64,000 nt of DNA, from the IMG/VR virus record IMGVR_UViG_3300030380_005342, positions 1-64,000 of that record. One strand, given 5' to 3'. The notes under the pieces are model-generated. The model did no database searches and was not told the origin of the DNA. It worked only from the letters and a program-made list of their open reading frames with translations. The translations under genes were made by a program, and so were the position numbers. Below, piece by piece: positions 6,189 to 14,574 of the stretch; position 1 is the stretch's first letter; each line of letters begins with the position of its first letter. This DNA comes from a virus.

Positions 6189-7994
6189 ATGTATTTTAAA
6201 AATTTTCCTAATACTGAAACTTTAGTTAAAGATAATATTGTCAACGTAAAAAACATTTTGCGTCAAGCAGTCTTCACAAATGAGTCTATTGAACAAGATC
6301 GTGCGTACACGACATATAAAATGAAAGACTCAGATACCCTTGAGTCAATCGCTCTAGATTTGTATGGACGAGAAGATTTAAGTTGGTTGCTCATGATGTT
6401 TAATGAAATGATTGACCCGATGTATGATTCATCACTCAATACAATTTCAATGGACAACTTCATCAATAAAAAATATGATGGACAATCAATTTTTATTACG
6501 GAGAGAGGTTTTTCTTTTCCATTTAGTGTGACTAATGATGAAATCAAGTCCGGTGATCTTGTGATGCGTAGAGAGGGAGACACAGGCAATGTTTCATATG
6601 ATGAAAACAACTATGCTTTTGTCAAGCATTATGATAAAAATCTTTCAAAAATACAACTCTATGAACAAGTCGGAACTTTTAAGAAGAGTGATGACATTGC
6701 AATAATTCGAACCGACACCGAAATCTTAAATGCTAACATCGCTAGGGTTGATGAAAATGGTCGATCATCATTGCACCACTTTGGATTGGGAGTGACTACA
6801 CCTCACTTAGACCCTCTTGGTACAATTCCTGATACGAATGGCACTCAACTATCTCTTGGTGTTACCAGTTCGACAACTGATGGACTTAAAAATACAACTT
6901 TGTTCAGCGACACGCTTCTTCACAAATATCTCTATGAATCAACAGAGAAAGTGCTTGGTGCAAATGCTTTGTCTGCGTCAACAGGCGATAACAATTCTTG
7001 CTCTTTTGATTTCACAGACTTCTTTGGCGGTGTCTCATCACTAAAGGTCGGAAACACATCAGCGAGTTACACCTTCACTGGTTTAGGGGCAACACAAGGC
7101 AGCATAATTTTTAAATTTAAGCCACTAGAAAATTTTGAGGTTGGTGGGTCAGTCACATATGATGGTTTTCCAAGTGATGGAGTGATTACTAGAAGAGATG
7201 AGTACCACACATCAAACATGAGAAGAGTGCTTTCAACTAAAGATTGGGGGATGTATTCAAATGGCACAAAACTTATGATTGCATCAACTCCTGATAAAGA
7301 TACATTCCCCTCAATCGGTAATACGAAGATTCAAGGAAATGGTTATCTTTTTGGTCCCACCAGCACAACAGGATCACAAGGCACAGTGACGGATGACACA
7401 TACGTTTATGATTTGCAAGATGGAATTTTTTCGACAATCGTGATATCATATGATCAAAATAGTAACATATTGTTTTCTGTTGATGCTAGAAGTCCGGTAG
7501 GAGTGACCGCACTTTATCATGCATCTATTTCAGGAGAATTTATTCGTGATGGAGAAATGGTTTTTGGCAAAAATGCAAACGGAAAAAGTTTAATTGTTTC
7601 CGGTACAATGGAAAATGGTGCTGGCGAGACAATGAATGTTCCTCAATATTCAAGTGGTGTTACTGATGAAAGTTTGCTCTTTTTGGTTGACTCTTTGGGA
7701 TTCTCAAGTGGCACGCTAGATTTGTCTAGTTATGACGCAAGATCAAAACTTTTTGAAAAGTATAGAACAATTGAAATTGGAGACACCGAAGCAGAAGCAT
7801 CAAACACTCAATTGTTCGAATACGCTGAACCAACGTCTTTGATTACGGCTAATACCTCAGTTAATCAATATCGTGTTCTAAATTCTGATTATGAAATTAC
7901 TAAAAACATGACCAGTGGCACACTGAAACTGCCCAACCCTTCAATCGTTTCGCAGGTCGAACTTGAAATGAGGAAACTGTTGAGCGATGTCTGA
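6189..7994 (+). CDS. gp53: gp53 baseplate wedge protein with a large internal insertion
   Basis: The protein has 601 residues against 196 in T4. The N-terminus has the gp53/LysM-like pattern: YTTYKMKDSDTLESIALDLYGREDLSWLLMMFN (residues 40-72), then DPMYD. The last 60 residues (YAEPTSLITAN...SDYEITKNM...VELEMRKLL) look like the normal wedge C-terminus. Between them lie about 350 Gly/Ser/Thr-rich residues (roughly 170-520) with beta-strand phrases such as WGMYSNGTKLMIAS and TIVISYDQNSNILFSVD that look like a LamG/ConA-type sandwich. gp53 links the six wedges to the hub. The end overlaps the next start by 8 bases. Confidence 0.8.
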   Translation: MYFKNFPNTETLVKDNIVNVKNILRQAVFTNESIEQDRAYTTYKMKDSDTLESIALDLYGREDLSWLLMMFNEMIDPMYDSSLNTISMDNFINKKYDGQSIFITERGFSFPFSVTNDEIKSGDLVMRREGDTGNVSYDENNYAFVKHYDKNLSKIQLYEQVGTFKKSDDIAIIRTDTEILNANIARVDENGRSSLHHFGLGVTTPHLDPLGTIPDTNGTQLSLGVTSSTTDGLKNTTLFSDTLLHKYLYESTEKVLGANALSASTGDNNSCSFDFTDFFGGVSSLKVGNTSASYTFTGLGATQGSIIFKFKPLENFEVGGSVTYDGFPSDGVITRRDEYHTSNMRRVLSTKDWGMYSNGTKLMIASTPDKDTFPSIGNTKIQGNGYLFGPTSTTGSQGTVTDDTYVYDLQDGIFSTIVISYDQNSNILFSVDARSPVGVTALYHASISGEFIRDGEMVFGKNANGKSLIVSGTMENGAGETMNVPQYSSGVTDESLLFLVDSLGFSSGTLDLSSYDARSKLFEKYRTIEIGDTEAEASNTQLFEYAEPTSLITANTSVNQYRVLNSDYEITKNMTSGTLKLPNPSIVSQVELEMRKLLSDV

Positions 7995-9504
7995 TACTTC
8001 AAACTTGAATCGTAAATCTTATGAGAAGAAAGATGATGTTGTAATCAACTCAATTTATCTTTACACACCAGACACTCTTATTGAACTGGATAGTGGCGAC
8101 TTCGTAAAAGAATTAATCATTTATGAAAATATGATTGACTGTTTTCAAACTGGTCTTTTAGTTTTGACAGACAATAATAGACTCTCTGAGATAATTGATT
8201 TTACGGAAGCCTGCTATGTGGTTGTAAGTTATAGAACACCCTTGCCAAGACGAATGCAAAATGGTATGGGCGGCTTTGTTGATGAAAAACTTATCGAGAC
8301 ACCAGCCACCGTAGTGTTCAAGGTATACGAAACTGTATCAAAAACAAGAGGAACAAAACAAACGGCACAGTTTGAGGCATTACACCTTGTAAGTCCATCT
8401 TTATTTTTAAATGACATCAGTGTAAAGAGTCAGTCGGTTCGTGGAAATGCAATTGATATTATTAAAAATCTTGCGAGCAATTATTTTTATGACAGGAGTG
8501 GAGGAGACTCAACATCTGGAAAGGCTATGGTCACGACAAGTCTGCCAAACTTTAAGGAAATTTCTCTAGAGAGACTGCCCGCAGACAAAGCGTTGACAAT
8601 GATTGATGATAATTATGACTTCCTAAAGGTCACGGGCAAAACAACTGAAGAGTTAAAAATTGCATTTCCGTTTTCTAGGGCTTTGTATAAAATTAAAGAG
8701 ATCGCACATGATCTTGAAACAAGCAATGGAAAACAAGGCTATGTGTTTTGGGAAACACACACAGGTTTCAAATTAGCCCCCAGACAATATTTGTATGAGC
8801 AAAAACCATTGATGCTTTTAACAAAAAGTCAAGTCGATGCACAATACAATTCGCAATACAACCCCGGACCAATTATGAACATTTACGACATGGATGATTT
8901 CGAAATTGGTGGCTCACATAAAAGATCGATGCAAATCCGAGATGGTGCTTTTCAGTCAACAATGTACGTTTATGATATTACAAATAAGACTTACTATAAA
9001 AGTAACTTTTCATACAATAGGGGATATGTGGGAAATATCAGCGGTAGATACCCTGTCATCAATCCTAACAAAATTTCTCCAAGATTCACTGAGGTGAGTG
9101 ATGGGGTGCATAAAGTTTTTACAAAAGACATAGCCTCGGGTAGATTTAATAAGTCAAGGTTTAGTGGAGAAATTGATGAACGGAACTTCGGACACGCGGA
9201 TGTTCAACAACTGGTTCATAGTGAGAAGGCATTATCCATGGATACTTACATGGAAGTAAACACTTCTGGTATGCATTTTATTGAAGCCGGTAATACTGTG
9301 CAAATTCTTATACCACCTGCGACTGCCTCTCAAGATAATTCTTCCGACAAGCAGTTATCAACCACATACTTGGTTGACTCGGTTACACATGTCATTGACT
9401 TTATTACAAAAAGTCATAGAATGAAACTTGGTTTAAGTAAAAATTTCAAAACAACTGAATCTTCAACAGTTCAGTTACAACCAAGTGAGGGAGTGGGTGC
9501 TTAA
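7987..9504 (+). CDS. gp27: gp27-like baseplate hub protein
   Basis: The protein has 505 residues. The start has a strand-rich pattern (VVINSIYLYTPDTLIELDSGDFVKELIIYENM, residues 18-49, then CFQTGLLVLTDNNRL) typical of hub proteins with tube-like beta domains. Later segments (GYVFWETHTGFKLAPR; FIEAGNTVQILIPPA; LSTTYLVDSVTHVIDF...HRMKLGLSKNF) fit the gp27/gpD-type hub, in which a final barrel contacts the spike. It lies between gp53 and gp5, where the spike's trimeric partner is expected, and its TAA ends at the A of the gp5 start (9504). T4 gp27 has 391 residues. The assignment is by pattern and position. Confidence 0.68.
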   Translation: MSDTSNLNRKSYEKKDDVVINSIYLYTPDTLIELDSGDFVKELIIYENMIDCFQTGLLVLTDNNRLSEIIDFTEACYVVVSYRTPLPRRMQNGMGGFVDEKLIETPATVVFKVYETVSKTRGTKQTAQFEALHLVSPSLFLNDISVKSQSVRGNAIDIIKNLASNYFYDRSGGDSTSGKAMVTTSLPNFKEISLERLPADKALTMIDDNYDFLKVTGKTTEELKIAFPFSRALYKIKEIAHDLETSNGKQGYVFWETHTGFKLAPRQYLYEQKPLMLLTKSQVDAQYNSQYNPGPIMNIYDMDDFEIGGSHKRSMQIRDGAFQSTMYVYDITNKTYYKSNFSYNRGYVGNISGRYPVINPNKISPRFTEVSDGVHKVFTKDIASGRFNKSRFSGEIDERNFGHADVQQLVHSEKALSMDTYMEVNTSGMHFIEAGNTVQILIPPATASQDNSSDKQLSTTYLVDSVTHVIDFITKSHRMKLGLSKNFKTTESSTVQLQPSEGVGA

Positions 9505-10400
9505 TGTTAAATGAATTTCATTGGTGGCAAGGTGTGGTAGAAGATAGGAACGACCCTAAACAATTGGGTAGAGTACGAGTTCGTTGTCTTGGATATCATA
9601 CAGAAAATAAAGTTGATCTTCCAACACAAGACTTACCTTGGGCGCATCCAGTTCAGCCAATTACATCGGCAGCGATGAATGGTATCGGCACGACACCTCT
9701 TGGGCTTGTTGAAGGCACATGGGTTTTTGGATTTTTCAGAGATGGTGAGAACGCACAACTGCCAGTAATTTTAGGATCAATTGGTGGTGAGAGTGTTCCT
9801 CTGAATGATGATGATAGTGGTTTTAGAGATCCAACCGGAAAGTATCCTTTGAAAGAGGGTCCAAACGTTTTCTCTGATACAAACACTTTAGCGTCAGGTG
9901 ATAGTGGTTTGCCAATTATCAACAGACAACAAAATCTTGATGAGATGGCTCAACATCTTGGGTCGATGTTTACATTTGCATCAATCTCTGAGCCTGCACC
10001 AAGATATGACGCTGAGTATCCATTCAATCATGTAAGGTTCACGGAAAGTGGTCACGTTCAAGAGTTTGATGACACTCCCGGTGCGGAAAGAATACACACT
10101 CAACACAGAAGCGGAACTTTTGAGGAGTTTGGACCTGATGGCGAAAGAGTATTAAAAGTTGTAAATAGAAACTATACAGCGATTCTAGGTGATGACGATG
10201 TTCACATCAAGGGTAATGCAAACGTACAAGTTGATGGTGACACAAGTTTAATTTTAAACGGTAACGTTCGACTAACTGCATCAGATGATTTGTCCATTTC
10301 TGTGCTGGGTGATTTTGATTTGAATGCTTTGGGTAAAATAAATATTACTGGACTAAGCACTTCGATTCGTGGTTTTCCGATCAAGTTGAATAGTGATTAA
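9504..10400 (+). CDS. gp5: gp5-like baseplate central spike, without lysozyme domain
   Basis: The 298 residues begin with the gp5 OB-fold signature: WWQGVVEDRNDPKQLGRVRVRC, LPWAHPV, GTWVFGFFRDGENAQLPVILGSIGG. The C-terminal part (about 180-298) is made of short repeats, such as DDVHIKGNANVQVDGDTSLI and NGNVRLTASDDLSISV, that read as a triple-stranded beta-helix needle. T4 gp5 (575 aa) has a lysozyme domain between these two parts. Here the linker (about 100-175) has no lysozyme motif, so cell-wall digestion must be done elsewhere. The ATG overlaps the stop of the hub gene by one base. Confidence 0.85.
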   Translation: MLNEFHWWQGVVEDRNDPKQLGRVRVRCLGYHTENKVDLPTQDLPWAHPVQPITSAAMNGIGTTPLGLVEGTWVFGFFRDGENAQLPVILGSIGGESVPLNDDDSGFRDPTGKYPLKEGPNVFSDTNTLASGDSGLPIINRQQNLDEMAQHLGSMFTFASISEPAPRYDAEYPFNHVRFTESGHVQEFDDTPGAERIHTQHRSGTFEEFGPDGERVLKVVNRNYTAILGDDDVHIKGNANVQVDGDTSLILNGNVRLTASDDLSISVLGDFDLNALGKINITGLSTSIRGFPIKLNSD

Positions 10401-10411
10401 GGAGTTTTTGT

Positions 10412-11059
10412 ATGCCTACTTTTCAAAATGTGGTTGATCTTACAGCGAACGGTGAACGCTCCATCAAAATAATTTTAGCGAAAGGCTTTGATTTTTTTGA
10501 ATTCAAAGATGAGCCTGAATATTCTGTTTACACATCCTTTCCAAATAAAACCGCAAGATATCACTTTATCGAAATGATCACACAAGGTGGTCATGGTATC
10601 AATAGACCGATGACAAACGCAGAAATCAACAAAGTTCATCCTGACTTAACAAATGATGAAATAGAAAATCTTCGCTCCTTTTATGAAAGTAACAAAGAAA
10701 GAAGACCCTTCAAATTTAATCTTGAGTCCACCAGACCACTAACAGATCAAAGTGTTTTGGACGAAGCAAATAATATCGAAAATGATTTTGTAAAGTATTT
10801 CAAAACAACTCGACCAATCATCGAGCCAAGCGGCATTACTTTTGAAAACTCAATCAATTCAGGAACAGCGATAACCACTGATAATATTTTAAGTGGTATC
10901 CGTGGGTCAAATCAAACAGACGCAAAATTTGTTGGCAACTTCGTGCCTCCGGTTGCAAACATCGGACAATATTGGTTGAACACTGGCTCGGGAAGATTGT
11001 TTGTTTATCTTTCTGACGGAAGCACAAGCGGAGTGACATCCGCATGGGTGGAAATCTGA
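10412..11059 (+). CDS. Baseplate-module structural protein, unknown role
   Basis: The 215 residues are not assigned to a T4 gene. An N-terminal domain (about 1-110: FQNVVDLTANGERSIKIIL, FIEMITQGGHGINRPMTNAEI) is followed by a linker. A small C-terminal domain then reads VPPVANIGQYWLNTGSGRLFVYL and ends in WVEI. That end resembles the 'PG-D-W.dt.tGrlYvy' module common at the ends of fibre and baseplate proteins in marine phages. It lies between spike gp5 and the PAAR-type tip and overlaps the tip gene start by one base, so it is probably a spike or hub accessory. Confidence 0.6.
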   Translation: MPTFQNVVDLTANGERSIKIILAKGFDFFEFKDEPEYSVYTSFPNKTARYHFIEMITQGGHGINRPMTNAEINKVHPDLTNDEIENLRSFYESNKERRPFKFNLESTRPLTDQSVLDEANNIENDFVKYFKTTRPIIEPSGITFENSINSGTAITTDNILSGIRGSNQTDAKFVGNFVPPVANIGQYWLNTGSGRLFVYLSDGSTSGVTSAWVEI

Positions 11060-11343
11060 TGGCTTTATTTGCTGCTACGGTTGATACTAATGTAATCGGC
11101 AAGGAGGGCATTGGTAAAATATTTACTGGTGAACTCTCAGTTTTGATTGAGGGCAAGCCAGCCTCAAGACTTAGTTCAATGGTTTCACCATATCCACCCG
11201 AAAAAGTTATTAGTGAAATAATCACGGGATCACAATCAGTCTTAGTTGGAGGATTAAATATGACAAGAGGTACAGATATTAATAATTTACTCGATAAGGT
11301 GGATAACACCACATGTGCTACTTCGGTTGTGGTGGGACCATGA
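11059..11343 (+). CDS. PAAR-type spike tip protein (gp5.4-like)
   Basis: The 94 residues contain two copies of the PAAR phrase: IFTGELSVLIEGKPASRLSS and IITGSQSVLVGGLNMTRGTD, matching the family pattern 'tGspsVliNGkPAaRvgD'. PAAR proteins cap the beta-helical spike with a sharp metal-binding cone. T4 gp5.4 (97 aa) does this on gp5. The chosen start is the ATG at 11059, which overlaps the TGA of the preceding gene; an earlier in-frame ATG at 11044 is within that gene. A Cys close to the end (TTCATS) may be a metal ligand. The stop overlaps the next start (ATGA). Confidence 0.75.
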   Translation: MALFAATVDTNVIGKEGIGKIFTGELSVLIEGKPASRLSSMVSPYPPEKVISEIITGSQSVLVGGLNMTRGTDINNLLDKVDNTTCATSVVVGP

Positions 11344-12224
11344 GTGCTTTTCCAGAGGGTATCAATATTGCTCCACTCATCAATCAGGATTTTATAGATC
11401 TTTCAGGTTGTGATATTCCGGCACTTCCTATTTCAGACGAGGCTCTTGATATTATCAATAAAGCAATCTCTGGAGAACTTTTTATTAATCCAGTGCAAAA
11501 TGCTTTAAATGCTGTTGGTGCTGAGGTTGGAAAAATCATCACAGAAGTTGATAATGCAGTTGGATCAGTTTTTATGACACTGGATGGAACTCAACTCGGA
11601 ACTCCGATCCCCGGTGTGGATTTATCTTTATTTGGTGGTGAGAATCCAACAGCAGCACAATTTATCACAAGTCTATCAGATCGTGTGACTAATACGGCAA
11701 ACTTCATGCAAGAGCAGAGTGACATTCTTAGTGGTGTTTCTTTAACAAAAGATGGGTTTGACCAAAACGGTGGTGTCTCTGATATGCCCGGCATCTCTGC
11801 CATCCAATCTTTGGCTGCTGGTTTCAATAATACTGTAAATTCATTGTCAAACACTGATGAATTGCTTGACAATTATAGTCAATTTTTTGGTAGTGTCTTG
11901 GGTCCGGGTACAGATCTTACAAATGGTATCAACGCTGCACTTGAGGGTGATTTTAGAACCGCACTTAATCTTCTACCCAGAGACTCTAATGGAAATATTA
12001 ATTTTCTAAACGCCTCGACCCAAAATTTGCAAGATCTGGTTGATGCATATGATAATGTCATGGTGGCAAAAACCGCAGTGGAAGAACTGATCAATAATGA
12101 AAGAGCATTGGTATTGGCTGCGACAGAATATCTTGTCAAAGCAACTTTTGGGTTTTCAATTTTAGCGATGCTTGCCGATCCTTGTTTTGGAAAAATAGTC
12201 GCTGACAAGGTGTTCAATATCTGA
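11340..12224 (+). CDS. Virion structural protein, unknown role
   Basis: The 294 residues run from the ATG at 11340 that overlaps the stop of the PAAR gene; an earlier in-frame start would add ten residues from within that gene. The composition is Ala/Asn/Leu-rich and mostly helical, with Gly/Asp loops (FGGENPTAAQF; GVSDMPGISAIQSLAAGFNN). The C-terminus is hydrophobic (LVLAATEYLVKATFGFSILAMLADPCF), which could be one membrane-active helix. No T4 gene is recognised. Position between the spike tip and gp25 suggests a baseplate or hub component, possibly held in or released from the tail. Confidence 0.6.
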   Translation: MSAFPEGINIAPLINQDFIDLSGCDIPALPISDEALDIINKAISGELFINPVQNALNAVGAEVGKIITEVDNAVGSVFMTLDGTQLGTPIPGVDLSLFGGENPTAAQFITSLSDRVTNTANFMQEQSDILSGVSLTKDGFDQNGGVSDMPGISAIQSLAAGFNNTVNSLSNTDELLDNYSQFFGSVLGPGTDLTNGINAALEGDFRTALNLLPRDSNGNINFLNASTQNLQDLVDAYDNVMVAKTAVEELINNERALVLAATEYLVKATFGFSILAMLADPCFGKIVADKVFNI

Positions 12225-12235
12225 TACATACAAAT

Positions 12236-12616
12236 ATGAGTAGGTTTACAGATTTAGACATGGAGTTTGTTCGCAATCCCATAACGGGGGATGTGTCGGT
12301 AAAAACTGACGCACAGGCTGTGATTAGATCCATCAAAAATATTCTTCTTACCTCATCAGGTGAGAAAAAATTCAATCCAGACTTTGGCGGATCAATTCGT
12401 TCTTTACTATTTGACCAAGTTGATCCGATCACAACTGTAAAAATTACCGACTCGATTCGCAGGTCAATCAATTTGTATGAAAATAGAGCAGTTATTCTTG
12501 ATCTACTGGTCTATCCTGATGAAGCAAACAGTCGCTATGGAGTTAAGTTGACATTTAGATTAAAAAATGATCCACGACCAATTACCACCAGTTTCAAATT
12601 AGAGAGGCTTAGATAA
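12236..12616 (+). CDS. gp25: gp25 baseplate wedge subunit
   Basis: The 126 residues (T4: 132) show the gp25 family pattern throughout: F.DLDMEF..NP.TGDV near the start, AVIRSIKNILLTSSGEKKFNP, FGGSIRSLLFDQVDP, a helix with IRRSINLYENRAVI, and a final strand YGVKLTFRLKNDPRPI. gp25 starts sheath assembly with a handshake-type strand that pairs with the sheath. The gene ends on the first base of the gp6 ATG, so the two wedge proteins are translationally coupled, as they must be made together. Confidence 0.92.
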   Translation: MSRFTDLDMEFVRNPITGDVSVKTDAQAVIRSIKNILLTSSGEKKFNPDFGGSIRSLLFDQVDPITTVKITDSIRRSINLYENRAVILDLLVYPDEANSRYGVKLTFRLKNDPRPITTSFKLERLR

Positions 12617-14574
12617 TGCCAGCAAAAAACCTTAGCGTCAACTCAGTAGATTTTGATGTTGTCAGACAAAACATCAAAACATATCTTTCAAATTCAGATA
12701 CGTTCACAGACTACGATTTTGAAGGATCAGCGATGTCAACTCTGATTGACACTTTGGCATACATCACATATTATCAAGGCATCTACAATAACTTTGCAGC
12801 AAACGAAATGTTTCTTGACACTGCGAAAAAAAGAGCGTCCGTGGTTTCTCATGCAAAGGCACTTGGTTACACTCCTAGATCCTACTCAGCACCTACAGCG
12901 TCCGTAAATGTGATTCTTGGATCGACTGCTGGTTACTCAAGCGTTCTTCCTGTTGGTAATATTTTTTCAACAACTGTAAATGGTAGAAATTACAATTTTG
13001 TAAACTTAGAAAGTGCAACTATTTCTCTCACTGCTGATAGTGGAGGAACCACACCTCACATTTCGAATCTCTCCGTCAAAGAGGGTGCTTTAAAAAGTAA
13101 AACTATTGTTGTGCCAAACAATGAAAATTATCAAAAAGTTGAGATTGATGATAAGTTTGTTGACACCACCACCATCAAAGTGACCGTTCAGGAGTCTGCA
13201 ACAGATACAAGTGGTATCACAAATTCTTGGGTGAAGGGTAATGATGCTATCTCTCTGACTGCCGGGAGTCGAGCATATTTTGTCGAGGAGGACTACAACG
13301 GAAACTACTCTGTAAACTTTGGTGACGGAGTTGTTGGTGTTACTCTTGCAGCAGGGAATGTTGTCACAGTTAGTTATCTTAGCACCAGCGGTCCTCTTGC
13401 AAATAACGTTGGCATTTTTGATTCTGATCTTGGAGTCAACTCTTTCAGATTTGCCAGCGGTAATACGGTGGATGTCGTAAGTCATGCATCAGGTGGTGCT
13501 TTACCACAAGGAATTGATAGCATTAGAAGATTAGCACCAAGGTCTTACTCCATGCAAAATAGGGCTGTGACAAGAGAAGATTTTAAAACTTTGATTGAGT
13601 CAAACTTTTCTGGGTTCTCTTCTGTTTTTGTCTACGGTGGTGAAGATGCCTCTCCCCCTCAGTATGGAAGTGTCATCATCTCTTTCAAGCCAGTGGCAAA
13701 CACGATTACAACAACTGATTTCAAAAATAATGTTGTGTCATTCCTCAAAGATAGATGTCCTGTGACGATCAATCCAGTTGTGATTGATCCTGAAATTACA
13801 TACGCTAGATTTAACACTCGCGTGGTTTACGATGTAAACAAAACTACACTTACCTCAAATTCTTTGTCTACTTTAGTGCGAAACACTTTATCTGTTTATG
13901 TTTTAGATAACACAGATGACTATGATACTTTCCTTGCGTCATCTGCAATAGAAAAAGATTTATCAGATAACATTGAATCAATAATCTCAGTAAATACCAA
14001 CATTGAAATGGAGCGAAGAATAACTCCTGTTTCTGATGTAGCACTAGACTACTCAATTGATTTTGCAAATCCAATCTTCCATCCCCATGATGGTCATGAA
14101 ATTGTAGTTAGTAGTGAAGATTTTTTATATCTTGATGGAAGTGAATTCAAAACTGTTAGAATCAGAGATGATGGTTTTGGTAATATTAATCTTTTTGAAA
14201 CTTCAGATTCATCTGATAATTTGGTAACTAATTTTGGAACAGTTGACTACTCAACTGGGGTAATTAGTCTTAACGTTGCACGACTCAACACAGTTGGTGC
14301 TTTAGGCACTATCAAAATTAGGGCTAAGTTTGGCGGAGATGTTTTGACCTCTGTTAGAGATAAAGTTATTGTTTATGATAATACGGATGCATTGGCAAAC
14401 GCTGTTAGCGTTCAGACACTTTCACAGGCTACATCTTACACACCAAGTCAAGTAAGTTCCTCATCGGGAACCAGCACAAGCACATCTTCAACGTCAACCT
14501 CATCAGCAAGCACATCATCATCCACAACTTCTAGTGGTGGTGGCGGAGGCGGTGGCGGTTATGGAGGTTATTGA
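12616..14574 (+). CDS. gp6: gp6 baseplate wedge protein with Ser/Thr-Gly tail
   Basis: The 652 residues (T4: 660) contain the gp6/J-like pattern: DFEGSAMSTLIDTLAYITYYQGIYNNFAANEMFLDTA near 35-70, AKALGYTPRSY, INPVVIDPEI, and the wedge core NRAVTREDFKTLIESNF. gp6 dimers form the inner iris that controls sheath contraction. The last 39 residues (614-652) are unusual: 27 residues of almost pure Ser/Thr followed by eight Gly and YGGY. This low-complexity end has no T4 counterpart known to me and could be a flexible or modified tether. The TGA overlaps the next ATG. Confidence 0.88.
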   Translation: MPAKNLSVNSVDFDVVRQNIKTYLSNSDTFTDYDFEGSAMSTLIDTLAYITYYQGIYNNFAANEMFLDTAKKRASVVSHAKALGYTPRSYSAPTASVNVILGSTAGYSSVLPVGNIFSTTVNGRNYNFVNLESATISLTADSGGTTPHISNLSVKEGALKSKTIVVPNNENYQKVEIDDKFVDTTTIKVTVQESATDTSGITNSWVKGNDAISLTAGSRAYFVEEDYNGNYSVNFGDGVVGVTLAAGNVVTVSYLSTSGPLANNVGIFDSDLGVNSFRFASGNTVDVVSHASGGALPQGIDSIRRLAPRSYSMQNRAVTREDFKTLIESNFSGFSSVFVYGGEDASPPQYGSVIISFKPVANTITTTDFKNNVVSFLKDRCPVTINPVVIDPEITYARFNTRVVYDVNKTTLTSNSLSTLVRNTLSVYVLDNTDDYDTFLASSAIEKDLSDNIESIISVNTNIEMERRITPVSDVALDYSIDFANPIFHPHDGHEIVVSSEDFLYLDGSEFKTVRIRDDGFGNINLFETSDSSDNLVTNFGTVDYSTGVISLNVARLNTVGALGTIKIRAKFGGDVLTSVRDKVIVYDNTDALANAVSVQTLSQATSYTPSQVSSSSGTSTSTSSTSTSSASTSSSTTSSGGGGGGGGYGGY

